37,372 nt of DNA from Bacteroidales bacterium (GTDB lineage Bacteria > Bacteroidota > Bacteroidia > Bacteroidales > 4572-128), in assembly GCA_029938235.1 (NCBI GenBank), contig JAOZVH010000004.1, forward strand, positions 1 through 37,372, written 5' to 3'. Position 1 is the stretch's first letter. Each line of letters begins with the position of its first letter. Shown piece by piece: positions 1-9,327 of the stretch. Under the pieces are notes generated by a model. It saw only the letters and a list, made by a program, of their open reading frames with translations. It did no database searches and was not told the origin of the DNA. Made by a program: the position numbers and the translations under genes.

Positions 1-8
1 TGTAAATG

Positions 9-16
9 CAAAGATA
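9..16 (-). promoter_or_regulatory. Putative Bacteroidota -7 element (TATCTTTG) for a minus-strand gene outside the window
   Basis: CAAAGATA on + equals TATCTTTG on -, matching TAnnTTTG; lies just beyond the stop of the FGE-like ORF. Confidence 0.35.
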
Positions 17-21
17 ATATT

Positions 22-1272
22 TTATACGGAAAAACTTTTAAAAGAGTACTTATCACTTCCAGAATATTTATAATTCTTTCCAGCTTTCGCTGCATATTCC
101 CATTCTACTTCTGTTGGCAATCTTCCTCCTGCCCATTTACAATATGCTTTTGCTCCATACCAAGTAACTTCAATCACAGGATGATTATTTTTTCCTGACT
201 TAGATACAAAACGCCCATTACTTTTTTCTATCTGACAATCACTATCATCAATATCAAGCCAAGTTACTCCGCCTTCTGTTTGGTTTCCTTTTTCATTTAA
301 AAATTCGCAATATTCTTTATTTGTTACTTCATATTTTCCTATATAAAAATCAGAAACTGTTACCTGATGAATAGGTTTTTCATCATCGTCAGCTTCGCTA
401 TCATTACTTCCCATATTAAAAGTTCCTCCCTTTACAAAAATAAGACCTTCTTTTTCTTCTTTTTTCTTGTTACTTTTTTTAATTTTTTGTAAAAAAATAT
501 CTTTTTCATTTTGGTTTAAACTTTTCCAAGTTTCATAAATATCACAATTTTTATTATCTACAATTTCAATATTTCCAATATCTTTTTTAAAATTAGTTTT
601 TTCATTTTCTGATAAATTTCCCCAAATTTCATAAATATCATGGTCTTTATTATTTCCAATATTTTTTTTCAAAAATTTTTCTTTAATATTTTCATTTTGA
701 TTTTTATACAAGTTTTCGAATAAATTATCAATTAAATTAATACTTACAATTTTAAACCTTTCGAAATCTTTTGAATTTTTCTTTTTCCTAAAAGAGATTT
801 GAAATTGCAAATAAGACAATTCTTTATGTTGAGTTTCTGTTATGGTATAATTTCCATCTATATATAATTTGAGGTACAAATTGATATAAAATTTATTTTT
901 TTCATATTCAGTAATTTTTCCCTCAGTAATAAAACTTTCGAAACTAACTTTAGTTTCTCCATACCACGCACGAATATTTCCTAAATATTCGTCTATGCTA
1001 TATGTTCCGTTTTCAATTTCAGGAACCAAATTATTATAAACGGGTACCATTTTATTAGAAAATAATTTTAAAACGGCATTTTTAAAAATTGTAATTTCAT
1101 AATTATCTTCTTCATAACTTGCGTCTAAATAATTTTGCAAATGATTTATATAATCATCAGTAACATTTTTATAGTTCGCTCTGATAATTCTTTTTTGTAT
1201 TATGTCAAAATCCTGTGAATACGAAAATTTAAACATCAAAAACAATATTATTAACAAAATATTTTTTTTCAT
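22..1272 (-). CDS. Secreted FGE/SUMF1-like (formylglycine-generating enzyme family) protein, C-terminally truncated
   Basis: Signal peptide MKKNILLIILFLMFKFSYSQ; motifs GGTFNMGSNDSEADDDEKPIHQVTVSDFYIGKYEVTNKEYCEFLN and GGRLPTEVEWEYAAKAG; ORF ends shortly after YSGSD without the usual C-terminal segment. Confidence 0.85.
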   Translation of the reverse strand: MKKNILLIILFLMFKFSYSQDFDIIQKRIIRANYKNVTDDYINHLQNYLDASYEEDNYEITIFKNAVLKLFSNKMVPVYNNLVPEIENGTYSIDEYLGNIRAWYGETKVSFESFITEGKITEYEKNKFYINLYLKLYIDGNYTITETQHKELSYLQFQISFRKKKNSKDFERFKIVSINLIDNLFENLYKNQNENIKEKFLKKNIGNNKDHDIYEIWGNLSENEKTNFKKDIGNIEIVDNKNCDIYETWKSLNQNEKDIFLQKIKKSNKKKEEKEGLIFVKGGTFNMGSNDSEADDDEKPIHQVTVSDFYIGKYEVTNKEYCEFLNEKGNQTEGGVTWLDIDDSDCQIEKSNGRFVSKSGKNNHPVIEVTWYGAKAYCKWAGGRLPTEVEWEYAAKAGKNYKYSGSDKYSFKSFSV

Positions 1273-1310
1273 TTTTTTTTCATTTTTTTTTAATAAAATT
1301 AAAAAAAATT

Positions 1311-1318
1311 TAATTTTG
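1311..1318 (+). promoter_or_regulatory. Putative -7 element TAATTTTG
   Basis: Matches TAnnTTTG, 14 nt before the ATG at 1333. Confidence 0.35.
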
Positions 1319-1332
1319 TAAAAAAAAAATTT

Positions 1333-1758
1333 ATGAAAAATATTTCATTAAAAAAACTTTATATTATTACTTCTATTTTATTTTTTGTTCTTGTTATATT
1401 AACAATAATTAATGTTAAAAATAAAAAAAATGGTATTGAAATAATAGAAAAAAAAGTTCGATATAAAAATTATCTAAAAATTATTTCAGATGTTTCAAAT
1501 ATTTTAAATGAAATAATTAATGACAATAATGAAAATGATTCTTTAAAAAAAGACAAATTAAAGCATTTTTTTAAAACAAATGCTATAGTAATAATTAAAA
1601 AAGGTAAACGTCTTTCTGACGTTAAAAAAATAAATGAATATTTGACAAATATTTCTATAAATAAAAAAACTATTAAAGAGATTATTGTTGAAGAAATTCT
1701 TTTGAATAAAGATAGTTTAATAAATAAAGTTAGTTTAAGCGAGACTTGGAAAAATTAA
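1333..1758 (+). CDS. Hypothetical membrane-anchored or secreted protein
   Basis: 141-aa ORF with N-terminal hydrophobic segment (LKKLYIITSILFFVLVILTIINV). Confidence 0.65.
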   Translation: MKNISLKKLYIITSILFFVLVILTIINVKNKKNGIEIIEKKVRYKNYLKIISDVSNILNEIINDNNENDSLKKDKLKHFFKTNAIVIIKKGKRLSDVKKINEYLTNISINKKTIKEIIVEEILLNKDSLINKVSLSETWKN

Positions 1759-1781
1759 AATTTAATTTAAAAATATAAAAA

Positions 1782-2387
1782 ATGTATAAAAAAAAAGTTC
1801 TATTTTTGATTTTTATGATTTTAATAAAAATCACGGTTTATTCTCAGGACAGCTTAAATCTTGTTAATGAATTTAATCTTGATCATCAAGCTTTGAAAGA
1901 TTTTAAAAAAGCAACAAATGATAAATTGATTTCTTTAACGAATAATATCATAAAAATTACTTCTAAAACAACAAAAGAATCGAAAAAAGACATTATTATA
2001 AATAATACGGTTTTATTATTTACTAAGAAAGCAAAAATAGAAGTTTCTAAAATTTCTTCTGACGGGAAAAAAAAATTTGTAAAGTCTTATCCTATAAGAG
2101 AATATCTTACAAGATTAAAAAAACTCCTCTATACAAAATGCGAAATTTCATATTATGATCTTTCTTATTTGTCTAATTTTCAATTGGGTCCAGACGGTCA
2201 TTATTATGCTGTTGCTACGGTTTTTCAAAAGTTTGTCGGATATCAAGATGAAAATGTTATTTATTATGATAAAACAAAAAAGCAAATAAGTATCAGATTA
2301 GAATGGCGATATGACGAAGTTTTTAAAAAATATAGATGGATGATATTATTTGGAGATACACAAGTTATTGAAACAAAAAAACACTGA
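1782..2387 (+). CDS. Hypothetical secreted protein
   Basis: 201-aa ORF with signal peptide MYKKKVLFLIFMILIKITVYSQ; 24 nt after the previous ORF. Confidence 0.7.
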   Translation: MYKKKVLFLIFMILIKITVYSQDSLNLVNEFNLDHQALKDFKKATNDKLISLTNNIIKITSKTTKESKKDIIINNTVLLFTKKAKIEVSKISSDGKKKFVKSYPIREYLTRLKKLLYTKCEISYYDLSYLSNFQLGPDGHYYAVATVFQKFVGYQDENVIYYDKTKKQISIRLEWRYDEVFKKYRWMILFGDTQVIETKKH

Positions 2388-2419
2388 TTTTTTACGAATT
2401 TTATAATTTATAAAAAAAT

Positions 2420-2745
2420 TTTTTTCAAAATTCGTCCAAAATTTTAATATTTTTAAATTTCAAAATAAAAAAAATTTTTTTCAAAAATCGTAAAAATTTT
2501 AAGATTTTTAAATTTCAAAATAAAAAAAATTTTTTTTTCAAAAAACGTAAAAATTTTAAGATTTTTAAATTTCAAAATAAAAAAAATTTTTTTCAAAAAA
2601 CGCCCAAAATTTCAAATATTTTAATTTCAAGATAAAAAATTTTTTTTCAAAAAACGCTCAAAATTTCAAATATTTTAATTTCAAAATAAAAAAATTTTTT
2701 TTTTCAAAAAACGCTCAAAATTTCAAATATTTTAATTTCAAAATT
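2420..2745. repeat. Tandem array of ~55-bp A/T-tract intergenic repeats (about 6 units)
   Basis: Recurring aaaatttttttTCAAAAA(a/t)CG...ccaaaatttcaaatattttaatttcaaaataa; CG anchors at about 2433, 2489, 2546, 2601, 2655, 2712 (54-57 bp spacing). Confidence 0.85.
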
Positions 2746-3406
2746 AAAAAAAATTTTTTGGCAAATTTGCAATAATTTCAATTTCTTCTTTTTTAACAGG
2801 GTGTATAAATTTTATTCTTTTAGAATGCAAAGATATTCCAAGATTTTTATTTGGAAAAGAAAAACCATATTTTACATCACCAATAATTGGCGAACCAATT
2901 TTAGATAATTGACTTCTAATTTGATGATGTCGTCCTGTTTCCAAATTTATTTCTAATAGAAATTTATTTTTTATTTTTTTTTTTACATAATAATGCATTA
3001 TTGCCATTTTGGAATTTGCAATTTCTTTATCATAAGAATATGATTTATTTTGTTTTCTATTTCTGTAAATAAAATGTTTTAAAGTTGCATCTTTTTTTTG
3101 GGGACATTTTTTTACCAAAGCGAAATATGTTTTTTCAATATCTCTTTCTTTAAATAATTTATTCAAACGACTAAGAGATTTAGATGTTTTCGCAAATAAA
3201 ACCACACCACTAACAGGTCTATCTATTCGATGAACAATTCCTAAAAAAACATTGCCTTTTTTAAAATATTTTTTTTTTATGAAAATTTTCAACTTTTCCG
3301 ACAAACTTAAATCATTAGTTTTGTCGGATTGAACAATGTCAGAAGTTTTTTTATTTACTGCTATGATATGATTATCTTCATACAAAATTGAAATGTCATC
3401 AATCAT
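2744..3406 (-). CDS. RluA family pseudouridine synthase
   Basis: LGIVHRIDRPVSGVVLFAKTSKSLSRLNKLF, ETGRHHQIRSQLSKIGSPIIGDVKYG motifs. Confidence 0.9.
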   Translation of the reverse strand: MIDDISILYEDNHIIAVNKKTSDIVQSDKTNDLSLSEKLKIFIKKKYFKKGNVFLGIVHRIDRPVSGVVLFAKTSKSLSRLNKLFKERDIEKTYFALVKKCPQKKDATLKHFIYRNRKQNKSYSYDKEIANSKMAIMHYYVKKKIKNKFLLEINLETGRHHQIRSQLSKIGSPIIGDVKYGFSFPNKNLGISLHSKRIKFIHPVKKEEIEIIANLPKNFF

Positions 3407-3412
3407 TTAAAT

Positions 3413-4720
3413 TTATTTTTTTCTCATAAAAATATTAATTGGAACTCCGGTAAAATTAAATTTTTTTCGCAAAGAATTTTCAAGATAACGTTTATAAGAC
3501 TCTTTAATATATTGCGGTAAATTACAAAAAAACGCAAAATTTGGTGCGTGAGTTGGTAATTGCATTACATATTTAATTTTTACAAATTTCCCTTTCAAAG
3601 ACGGAGGTTTTATCGCATCAATCAATGGTAACATAACTTCATTTAATTTGGAAGTGGAAATTTTTTGTTTTCTATTTTTATAAACTCCTATAGCTTCATC
3701 TAAACTTTTTAAAACTCTTTGTTTATTTTTTACAGAAGCAAAAATAATCGGAATATCAACAAAAGGAGCAAATTTTTTTAAAATTTCCTCTTGATAATTT
3801 TTTGCTGTGTTTGTTTCTTTTTCTTCTACTAAATCCCACTTATTTATTATTATAACTACACCTTTATGATTTTTTCTTATTATTTCAAAAATATTTACGT
3901 CCTGAGACTCAACTCCATGGGTTGCATCTATCATCAATAAACAAACATCAGAACTTTCTATTGCACGTATAGAACGAATGACAGAATAAAATTCTACATC
4001 TTCATTAACTTTATTTTTTTTCCTAACTCCGGCTGTATCCACAAGAATAAAATTATGTCCAAATTTATTATAAGGAGTGTTTATTGTGTCTCGTGTTGTT
4101 CCGGAAATTTTAGTTACAATATTTCGTTCCTCTCCTATTAAAGCATTAATTAGAGATGATTTACCAACATTTGGACGACCAACAATTGCAAATTTTGGAA
4201 TCTCAATTTCTTCTTCTTCATTTTCTTTGGTAAAAGAACTTACAACTTCATCTAATAAATCACCAGTTCCGGAACCGTTAATGGAAGAAATCGGATAAAT
4301 TTCACCCATTCCAAGGGAATAAAAAACATTCGCATCCATTAAAAGTTGGTTATTATCTGTTTTATTTACAACAAGAAAAACTTTTTTTTCACTTTTTCGC
4401 AAAATATTTGCAACTTCTTCGTCAGAAATTGTTATTCCGGAAAAAACATCAACAAGAAATAAAATAATATCTGCTTCTTCTATGGCAAGAACAACCTGTT
4501 TTTTTATTTCTTTTTCAAAAATATCTTCTGAATTATTTATATAACCTCCAGTATCAACAACAGAAAAATCTATTCCGTTCCAGAAAGATTTTCCATAATG
4601 TCTATCTCTTGTTACTCCGCTACTTTCGTGAACGATTGCTTTTTTTTGACCTGTTAATCTATTAAAAAAAGTCGATTTACCAACATTTGGTCTTCCAACT
4701 ATTGCAACTAAATTGCCCAT
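3413..4720 (-). CDS. der: Ribosome-associated GTPase Der (EngA)
   Basis: Two G domains: [15 protein letters not shown] and [33 protein letters not shown]-like C-terminus. Confidence 0.97.
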   Translation of the reverse strand: MGNLVAIVGRPNVGKSTFFNRLTGQKKAIVHESSGVTRDRHYGKSFWNGIDFSVVDTGGYINNSEDIFEKEIKKQVVLAIEEADIILFLVDVFSGITISDEEVANILRKSEKKVFLVVNKTDNNQLLMDANVFYSLGMGEIYPISSINGSGTGDLLDEVVSSFTKENEEEEIEIPKFAIVGRPNVGKSSLINALIGEERNIVTKISGTTRDTINTPYNKFGHNFILVDTAGVRKKNKVNEDVEFYSVIRSIRAIESSDVCLLMIDATHGVESQDVNIFEIIRKNHKGVVIIINKWDLVEEKETNTAKNYQEEILKKFAPFVDIPIIFASVKNKQRVLKSLDEAIGVYKNRKQKISTSKLNEVMLPLIDAIKPPSLKGKFVKIKYVMQLPTHAPNFAFFCNLPQYIKESYKRYLENSLRKKFNFTGVPINIFMRKK

Positions 4721-4738
4721 TTTATTTTATTTTTTTTG

Positions 4739-4746
4739 CAAATTTA
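4739..4746 (-). promoter_or_regulatory. Putative -7 element TAAATTTG upstream of der
   Basis: CAAATTTA on +; matches TAnnTTTG on -, 18 nt upstream of the der start. Confidence 0.4.
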
Positions 4747-5221
4747 GAAAATTTATTAAAAAAAAACTTAATTTCAATAATTTTTTTTTATTCGTTTTTT
4801 ATATATAAAAATATCCTTCATTTTTTTATGATAAAATAGAATTTTTATATGATGTATCTGGATATATTTTATCCAAAATAATATTCATTGTAATTCTATA
4901 TTATTTGCAAAAAATATATTATATATATTCAAAAACATCAATACAATTAATAGATTTTGGATATAACATAATTGGCAAATTATGATAATAATAATAAAAA
5001 ATGTTAATTTATTACCAAAAAATTTAATTTTTGTATAAATATGGTGGTCATACAAAATGTTAATTTTACGTTATGCATAAAATTGGAAATATCAAATTAA
5101 TGAAAAATCTTTATAATGACATAATAAGATATATCTAAAAACAATTTGATTTCAAAATCTTGTTTAATGTATGACATTATTATTTGCTCATTTATTATAG
5201 ATAAAATTTTAAGCCATGACA

Positions 5222-5265
5222 TTTTTTTAACATTTGTGTTTAAAAAAACACAAATGTTAAAAAAA
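5222..5265. terminator. Bidirectional Rho-independent-type terminator
   Basis: TTTTTTTAACATTTGTGTTT-AAAA-AAACACAAATGTTAAAAAAA, about 20-bp perfect stem, just past the citrate-lyase-like ORF stop. Confidence 0.8.
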
Positions 5266-5268
5266 TTA

Positions 5269-6489
5269 TTAATTAATATTCCAATTTTCATTTAAAATTT
5301 TAAGTTTTATAGCAAGAGAAATAATTTTTTCAGCACGTTTTACAACAGGTGGGTCTATCATTTTTGTACCAAGAGAAACTACTCCGAGACCTTTTTTTTC
5401 TGCTTCTTGAAATGCAATAATTATTTTTTTCGCTTTTTCTATTTCGTCCTTTTTAGGAGCAAAATTTTCATTAATAACTTTTATTTGTCTTGGATGTATG
5501 CAACCCATACCTTCGAAACCTAATGCTCTGGAAACTTTTACTGTTTCTTCTAAGGCTTTCATATCAGCAACATCAGAAAAAACAGAATCTATCGCCTGAA
5601 TTCCAACAGCTTTACAAGCATTTACAATTCTTGTTCTTGCATAAAAAGATTCTCTTGCTCCTTTTGTTCTGCTTACTCCTAAATCTGCGGTGAAATCTTC
5701 CAAACCTATGGCTAAAGAAACAACATTTTCTGAAGAAGATGCAATTTCAAAAGCATTTTCAACTCCCAATGCACTTTCAATAATTGGCATAAAATAAATT
5801 TTAGAAATTTCTTTTTTGTTTTTCAAAAAAATTTCTTTTATTTTATCTTCAATTTTTAGAATTTGTTTTGCATTTTCGCACTTTGGAACAAGAATTAAAT
5901 TAACATTATGAGGAACAATAAAATTTAAATCTTCCAATCCTCTTTCACCTTGATTAATTCGCACCATACGTTCTGCACCATAAAAATTAACCGCTCTGAG
6001 AGAATTTCTAATTAACAAACGAGCCTCTTCTTTTTTTGTAATTGCTACAGAATCTTCTAAATCGAGAATAATACCATTTGGTTTGTGAATACCTGCATTT
6101 AACATCATACTCGGAGTATTTCCGGGCAAATACAATCTTGAAAAACGAAAATTATCTTTTCCAATGGAATAAGAATTTTCTTCCAAAAAATCAGGCAAAA
6201 ACTCTAAATCTGTTTTCATTAATTGTCGAACACAAGCCTCAAACCTTGCCATTAAAACATGAACCAAAGCTCCTTTATCTAAAATATCAATCCTCACATT
6301 TTCTATGGAAAAAAAATTACACCCATCTTTTATTAATTTAACAATAGATTTTCCAAAAATTGCTTTTACTTTGCTTTTTAAAAAAATTTCTATTCCACCA
6401 TTTTTTGTTAATTCCATAGAAATAAAACAATCAGAACGAACTTTTTTTCCATTATTCCCAGCAAAAACCACTTTATTATAAATTCCCAT
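5269..6489 (-). CDS. Fusion of citrate lyase acyl-carrier (CitD/gamma-like) domain and citrate lyase beta (CitE/HpcH-HpaI) domain
   Basis: N-terminus has SDCFISMEL...FGKSIVKLIKD...IDILDKGALVHVLMARFEACVRQL (CitD-like, cf. DKGALxxxLxARxEA); C-terminus RLYLPGNTPSMMLNAG, GIILDLEDSVAITKKEEARLLIRNSL, AIGLEDFTADLGVSR, GFEGMGCIHPRQI (CitE-like). Confidence 0.85.
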   Translation of the reverse strand: MGIYNKVVFAGNNGKKVRSDCFISMELTKNGGIEIFLKSKVKAIFGKSIVKLIKDGCNFFSIENVRIDILDKGALVHVLMARFEACVRQLMKTDLEFLPDFLEENSYSIGKDNFRFSRLYLPGNTPSMMLNAGIHKPNGIILDLEDSVAITKKEEARLLIRNSLRAVNFYGAERMVRINQGERGLEDLNFIVPHNVNLILVPKCENAKQILKIEDKIKEIFLKNKKEISKIYFMPIIESALGVENAFEIASSSENVVSLAIGLEDFTADLGVSRTKGARESFYARTRIVNACKAVGIQAIDSVFSDVADMKALEETVKVSRALGFEGMGCIHPRQIKVINENFAPKKDEIEKAKKIIIAFQEAEKKGLGVVSLGTKMIDPPVVKRAEKIISLAIKLKILNENWNIN

Positions 6490-6576
6490 TTTTTTTATTT
6501 AAAAATTTTAAAAAATTAAAATTAAAATTAAAATTAAAAAAAAAACGTTTTTTTTGAAAAAATTTTTTTTATTATT

Positions 6577-7668
6577 ATGAAATACTTTTTGGTTATAGCA
6601 ATTTTTTTATCTTTTTTTATTGAAAAAAATTATTCACAAACACAAGATGATTTGAATTTTGGTTTAATTTTATCAGCAGAACAAAATGAAAAAGATTCAT
6701 TAATAAAATTTATTGAAAAAGGTGCAAATGTAAATTCTATGACAAAAAACGGTGTAACTTCGTTAATGTATGCTTGCCAGAATAAAAATAAAGAAATAGT
6801 ATCTATTTTAATTAAAAACGGTGCTGATTTAAATATTTCTCCGAAAGATGGAGTTAGTGCCTTAATTCGTTCTTGTATGAATAATGATTTAGAGATTGTT
6901 AAACTGTTAATTTTTGCATTAGCAGAAGTAAATGTCTCTGATTCCATTTCAAAAAAAACCCCTTTACATTACGCTTTGGATTGGAAAAATAAAGAAATTA
7001 TAAATTATTTACTTGAAAATGAAGCAGATATTTATTATTCAAAAAATGACGAAATTTTAAATCCCATAGAATATTCGGATAAATATGAAGACAAAGAACT
7101 CTATAATTTATTATTAAATTATCAATGTAAAAAACCAATGGAGAATTTTGAAGAAGAAGAAAACTTTGAAGAGGAAGAAAATTTAGAAAAAATAAGTGCC
7201 GCTGAATTTTTTGAATATAAAAAACATTCCTTAGGTTTATCTGCTCATTTTTCATCAGATTTTATTTGGGGAGGAAATTTTGGAATACATGATATTATTA
7301 ATAATTACAGTTTATTTTTTGGTTTTGATGGTCGTATGTTTGCTAAAAGAATTATGATAGAAAAATCAAAAAATATTTTTTATCAATATTGGGAGAGGCG
7401 ATTTTTACTTTATGCTAATGCAAATAAAACTTTTAAAATAAATGAAAATATTGGTTTTTTAATTGGAATGCGAGTAAGTTCAACATGGGGAAGTTATAGA
7501 GGTTCAGATGAAGGTACAGAAACGAAATTTATAATATCTCCACAATTGGGATTTTCAAATGTTTCAAATGAAAATTTATTAATGAGAATTTTTTACGAAT
7601 ATATGGATTTTGCAGTGGAAGAATTTTCTCCACATAGATTTAATATAAGTTTTTCTTACATGTTTTAA
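6577..7668 (+). CDS. Secreted ankyrin-repeat protein with putative C-terminal outer-membrane beta-barrel-like domain
   Basis: Signal peptide; ankyrin repeats (NGVTSLMYACQNKNKEIVSILIKNGADLN, DGVSALIRSCMNNDLEIVKLLI, KTPLHYALDWKNKEIINYLLENEAD); C-terminus with alternating aromatic strands ending FNISFSYMF. Confidence 0.8.
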   Translation: MKYFLVIAIFLSFFIEKNYSQTQDDLNFGLILSAEQNEKDSLIKFIEKGANVNSMTKNGVTSLMYACQNKNKEIVSILIKNGADLNISPKDGVSALIRSCMNNDLEIVKLLIFALAEVNVSDSISKKTPLHYALDWKNKEIINYLLENEADIYYSKNDEILNPIEYSDKYEDKELYNLLLNYQCKKPMENFEEEENFEEEENLEKISAAEFFEYKKHSLGLSAHFSSDFIWGGNFGIHDIINNYSLFFGFDGRMFAKRIMIEKSKNIFYQYWERRFLLYANANKTFKINENIGFLIGMRVSSTWGSYRGSDEGTETKFIISPQLGFSNVSNENLLMRIFYEYMDFAVEEFSPHRFNISFSYMF

Positions 7669-7682
7669 AAAATTTACGTTTT

Positions 7683-8096
7683 ATGAAAAAAATTTTTTTT
7701 ATTATTTTTTTTATTATTTTTTCTTTAAATTCTTGTTCTCTTATTTATGACGAAGAATTTTGCGAGGATTATAATTATAGCGGTTGTGATACTTATGAAC
7801 CTTATTCTTTCGATATGGAAATAGTAATTAGTTCCAGAAGCGAAGGTGTACCTGTTTGGTTTTATTCTGGAAATGTAGAAAATGGAACACTCTTATTTGC
7901 GGATACCGTTTATAGTACTTTTTATGAGGAGGTTATTTTTGGTGGAGAGTATTCTATAAAAGCAGAATATAAAGAAGGAGATAAAATAATTTTCGCAGTG
8001 GACGGTTGTAAACCGATAAAAAGGTCTACAAATAAATGTGATTCTGTTTGCTGGACAAGTTCACATTGTGATTTAGATGTTTCTTTGATATATTAA
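7683..8096 (+). CDS. Putative lipoprotein
   Basis: Lipobox-like MKKIFFIIFFIIFSLNSC; 137 aa; Cys-rich. Confidence 0.7.
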   Translation: MKKIFFIIFFIIFSLNSCSLIYDEEFCEDYNYSGCDTYEPYSFDMEIVISSRSEGVPVWFYSGNVENGTLLFADTVYSTFYEEVIFGGEYSIKAEYKEGDKIIFAVDGCKPIKRSTNKCDSVCWTSSHCDLDVSLIY

Positions 8097-8166
8097 ATTT
8101 ATTTTTTTTCAAAAAATTTTTTTTTAAGAAAAAAGATTTTAAATTTGCTTTTTTTAAAAAAATAAT

Positions 8167-9195
8167 TTGAAAAAATCAATGAAAACACATGATGCATTTT
8201 TTAAGAATTTGTTTAGCAAGCTGGAAGAAGCAAAACATTTTATCAAAAAAACGTTTCCACAAGAATTTTTAAAAAATCTTGATGTTGATTCTTTGAAAAT
8301 TGATACAACTAATTATGTAAGTAATGACCTAAATGAATTTTTTGCAGATGTAGTTTATGATTGTAATTATTTTATCAATAAGAAAAAGGAAAAAATAAAA
8401 ATTTCTTTGCTCTTCGAACATAAAAGTTACGTAGAAAATTTTATTCATTTGCAGCTTTTGAAGTACCTTGTGAGTATATGGGACCTACAAATAAAGCAAG
8501 CAAAAGATAAGAAATTAAAAATGAAATCTTTCCGTTTACGTCCAGTTATTTTAATGGTTTTTTATCATGGAAAACAAAAATGGGAGAAAAAACATTTTAA
8601 AGAACATTTCGAGTACATGGACGAAAATTTGATAAAATATCTCCCAAAATTTGATTATGAACTAATTAATATTAATGAATTTTCTGACGAAAAAATAAAA
8701 AATTTATTTAGTCGTGAACAATTGCAAGCAAGTTTACTTCTATTAAAAAATATTTTTGATAAAGAAAAGATCATTAAATTATTAAAAAACATAATTATGA
8801 TGGATGGCTTTATAGATAAAAGCCAAAAAAAACAATTTTTAGAGACAATTTCGAGTTATATTTATAATAAAACAGAAATAAGAGTTAATGAATTATTTAA
8901 TATTATGGAAAGTATAGAAACAAAATCCAAAAGAATTTTTATTTCTACAGCTATGCAGCTTGAAATGAAAGGAAAAAAAGAAGGAAGAAGAGAAGGAATA
9001 TTGGAAGGAATTATTCTAGGTAGAACCGAAGGTAGAACCGAAGGAAAAAACGAAGGAAGAAAAGAAGGAAGAAACGAAAGTAGAATAGAAATAGCTTTTT
9101 CTATGTTGAAAAAAAAATATCCAGATGAAGTTATTATGGAGCTTACAGGCTTAGATATTTCTAATATAAAATTACTTAAATCCATAGACGGATAG
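8167..9195 (+). CDS. Rpn family recombination-promoting nuclease / PD-(D/E)XK nuclease-like protein (true start likely ATG 8179)
   Basis: MKTHDAFFKNLFS...FFADVVYDCNY...ISLLFEHKSYVENFIHLQLLKYLVSIW; PVILMVFYHGKQKW; C-terminal EGR/EGK repeats typical of the family. Confidence 0.85.
   Translation: MKKSMKTHDAFFKNLFSKLEEAKHFIKKTFPQEFLKNLDVDSLKIDTTNYVSNDLNEFFADVVYDCNYFINKKKEKIKISLLFEHKSYVENFIHLQLLKYLVSIWDLQIKQAKDKKLKMKSFRLRPVILMVFYHGKQKWEKKHFKEHFEYMDENLIKYLPKFDYELININEFSDEKIKNLFSREQLQASLLLLKNIFDKEKIIKLLKNIIMMDGFIDKSQKKQFLETISSYIYNKTEIRVNELFNIMESIETKSKRIFISTAMQLEMKGKKEGRREGILEGIILGRTEGRTEGKNEGRKEGRNESRIEIAFSMLKKKYPDEVIMELTGLDISNIKLLKSIDG
9019..9090 (+). repeat. 12-bp in-frame tandem repeat inside the Rpn-like gene
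   Basis: ggtagaaccgaa x2, ggaaaaaacgaa, ggaagaaaagaa, ggaagaaacgaa, agtagaatagaa; encodes GRTE/GKNE/GRKE/GRNE. Confidence 0.8.
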
Positions 9196-9327
9196 ATTAT
9201 TGACAAAACTTCTAAAAATAAGATTAAATTAAAATATTAATATTTTTTTCAAAAAAAGCAAAAATTTTATTATTTTATTTTGAAAAAAAATTTTTTAATT
9301 ATAAATTTTATTATTTTATTTTGGATT

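Noticed and set aside
5097-5291. 64-aa minus ORF overlapping the citrate lyase-like stop
   Set aside because: Runs through the terminator hairpin and overlaps the CDS end; low-complexity hydrophobic product.
8862-9206. 114-aa minus ORF rich in LPSFLPSF repeats
   Set aside because: Antisense of the EGR/EGK-coding 12-bp repeat in the Rpn-like gene; no independent support.
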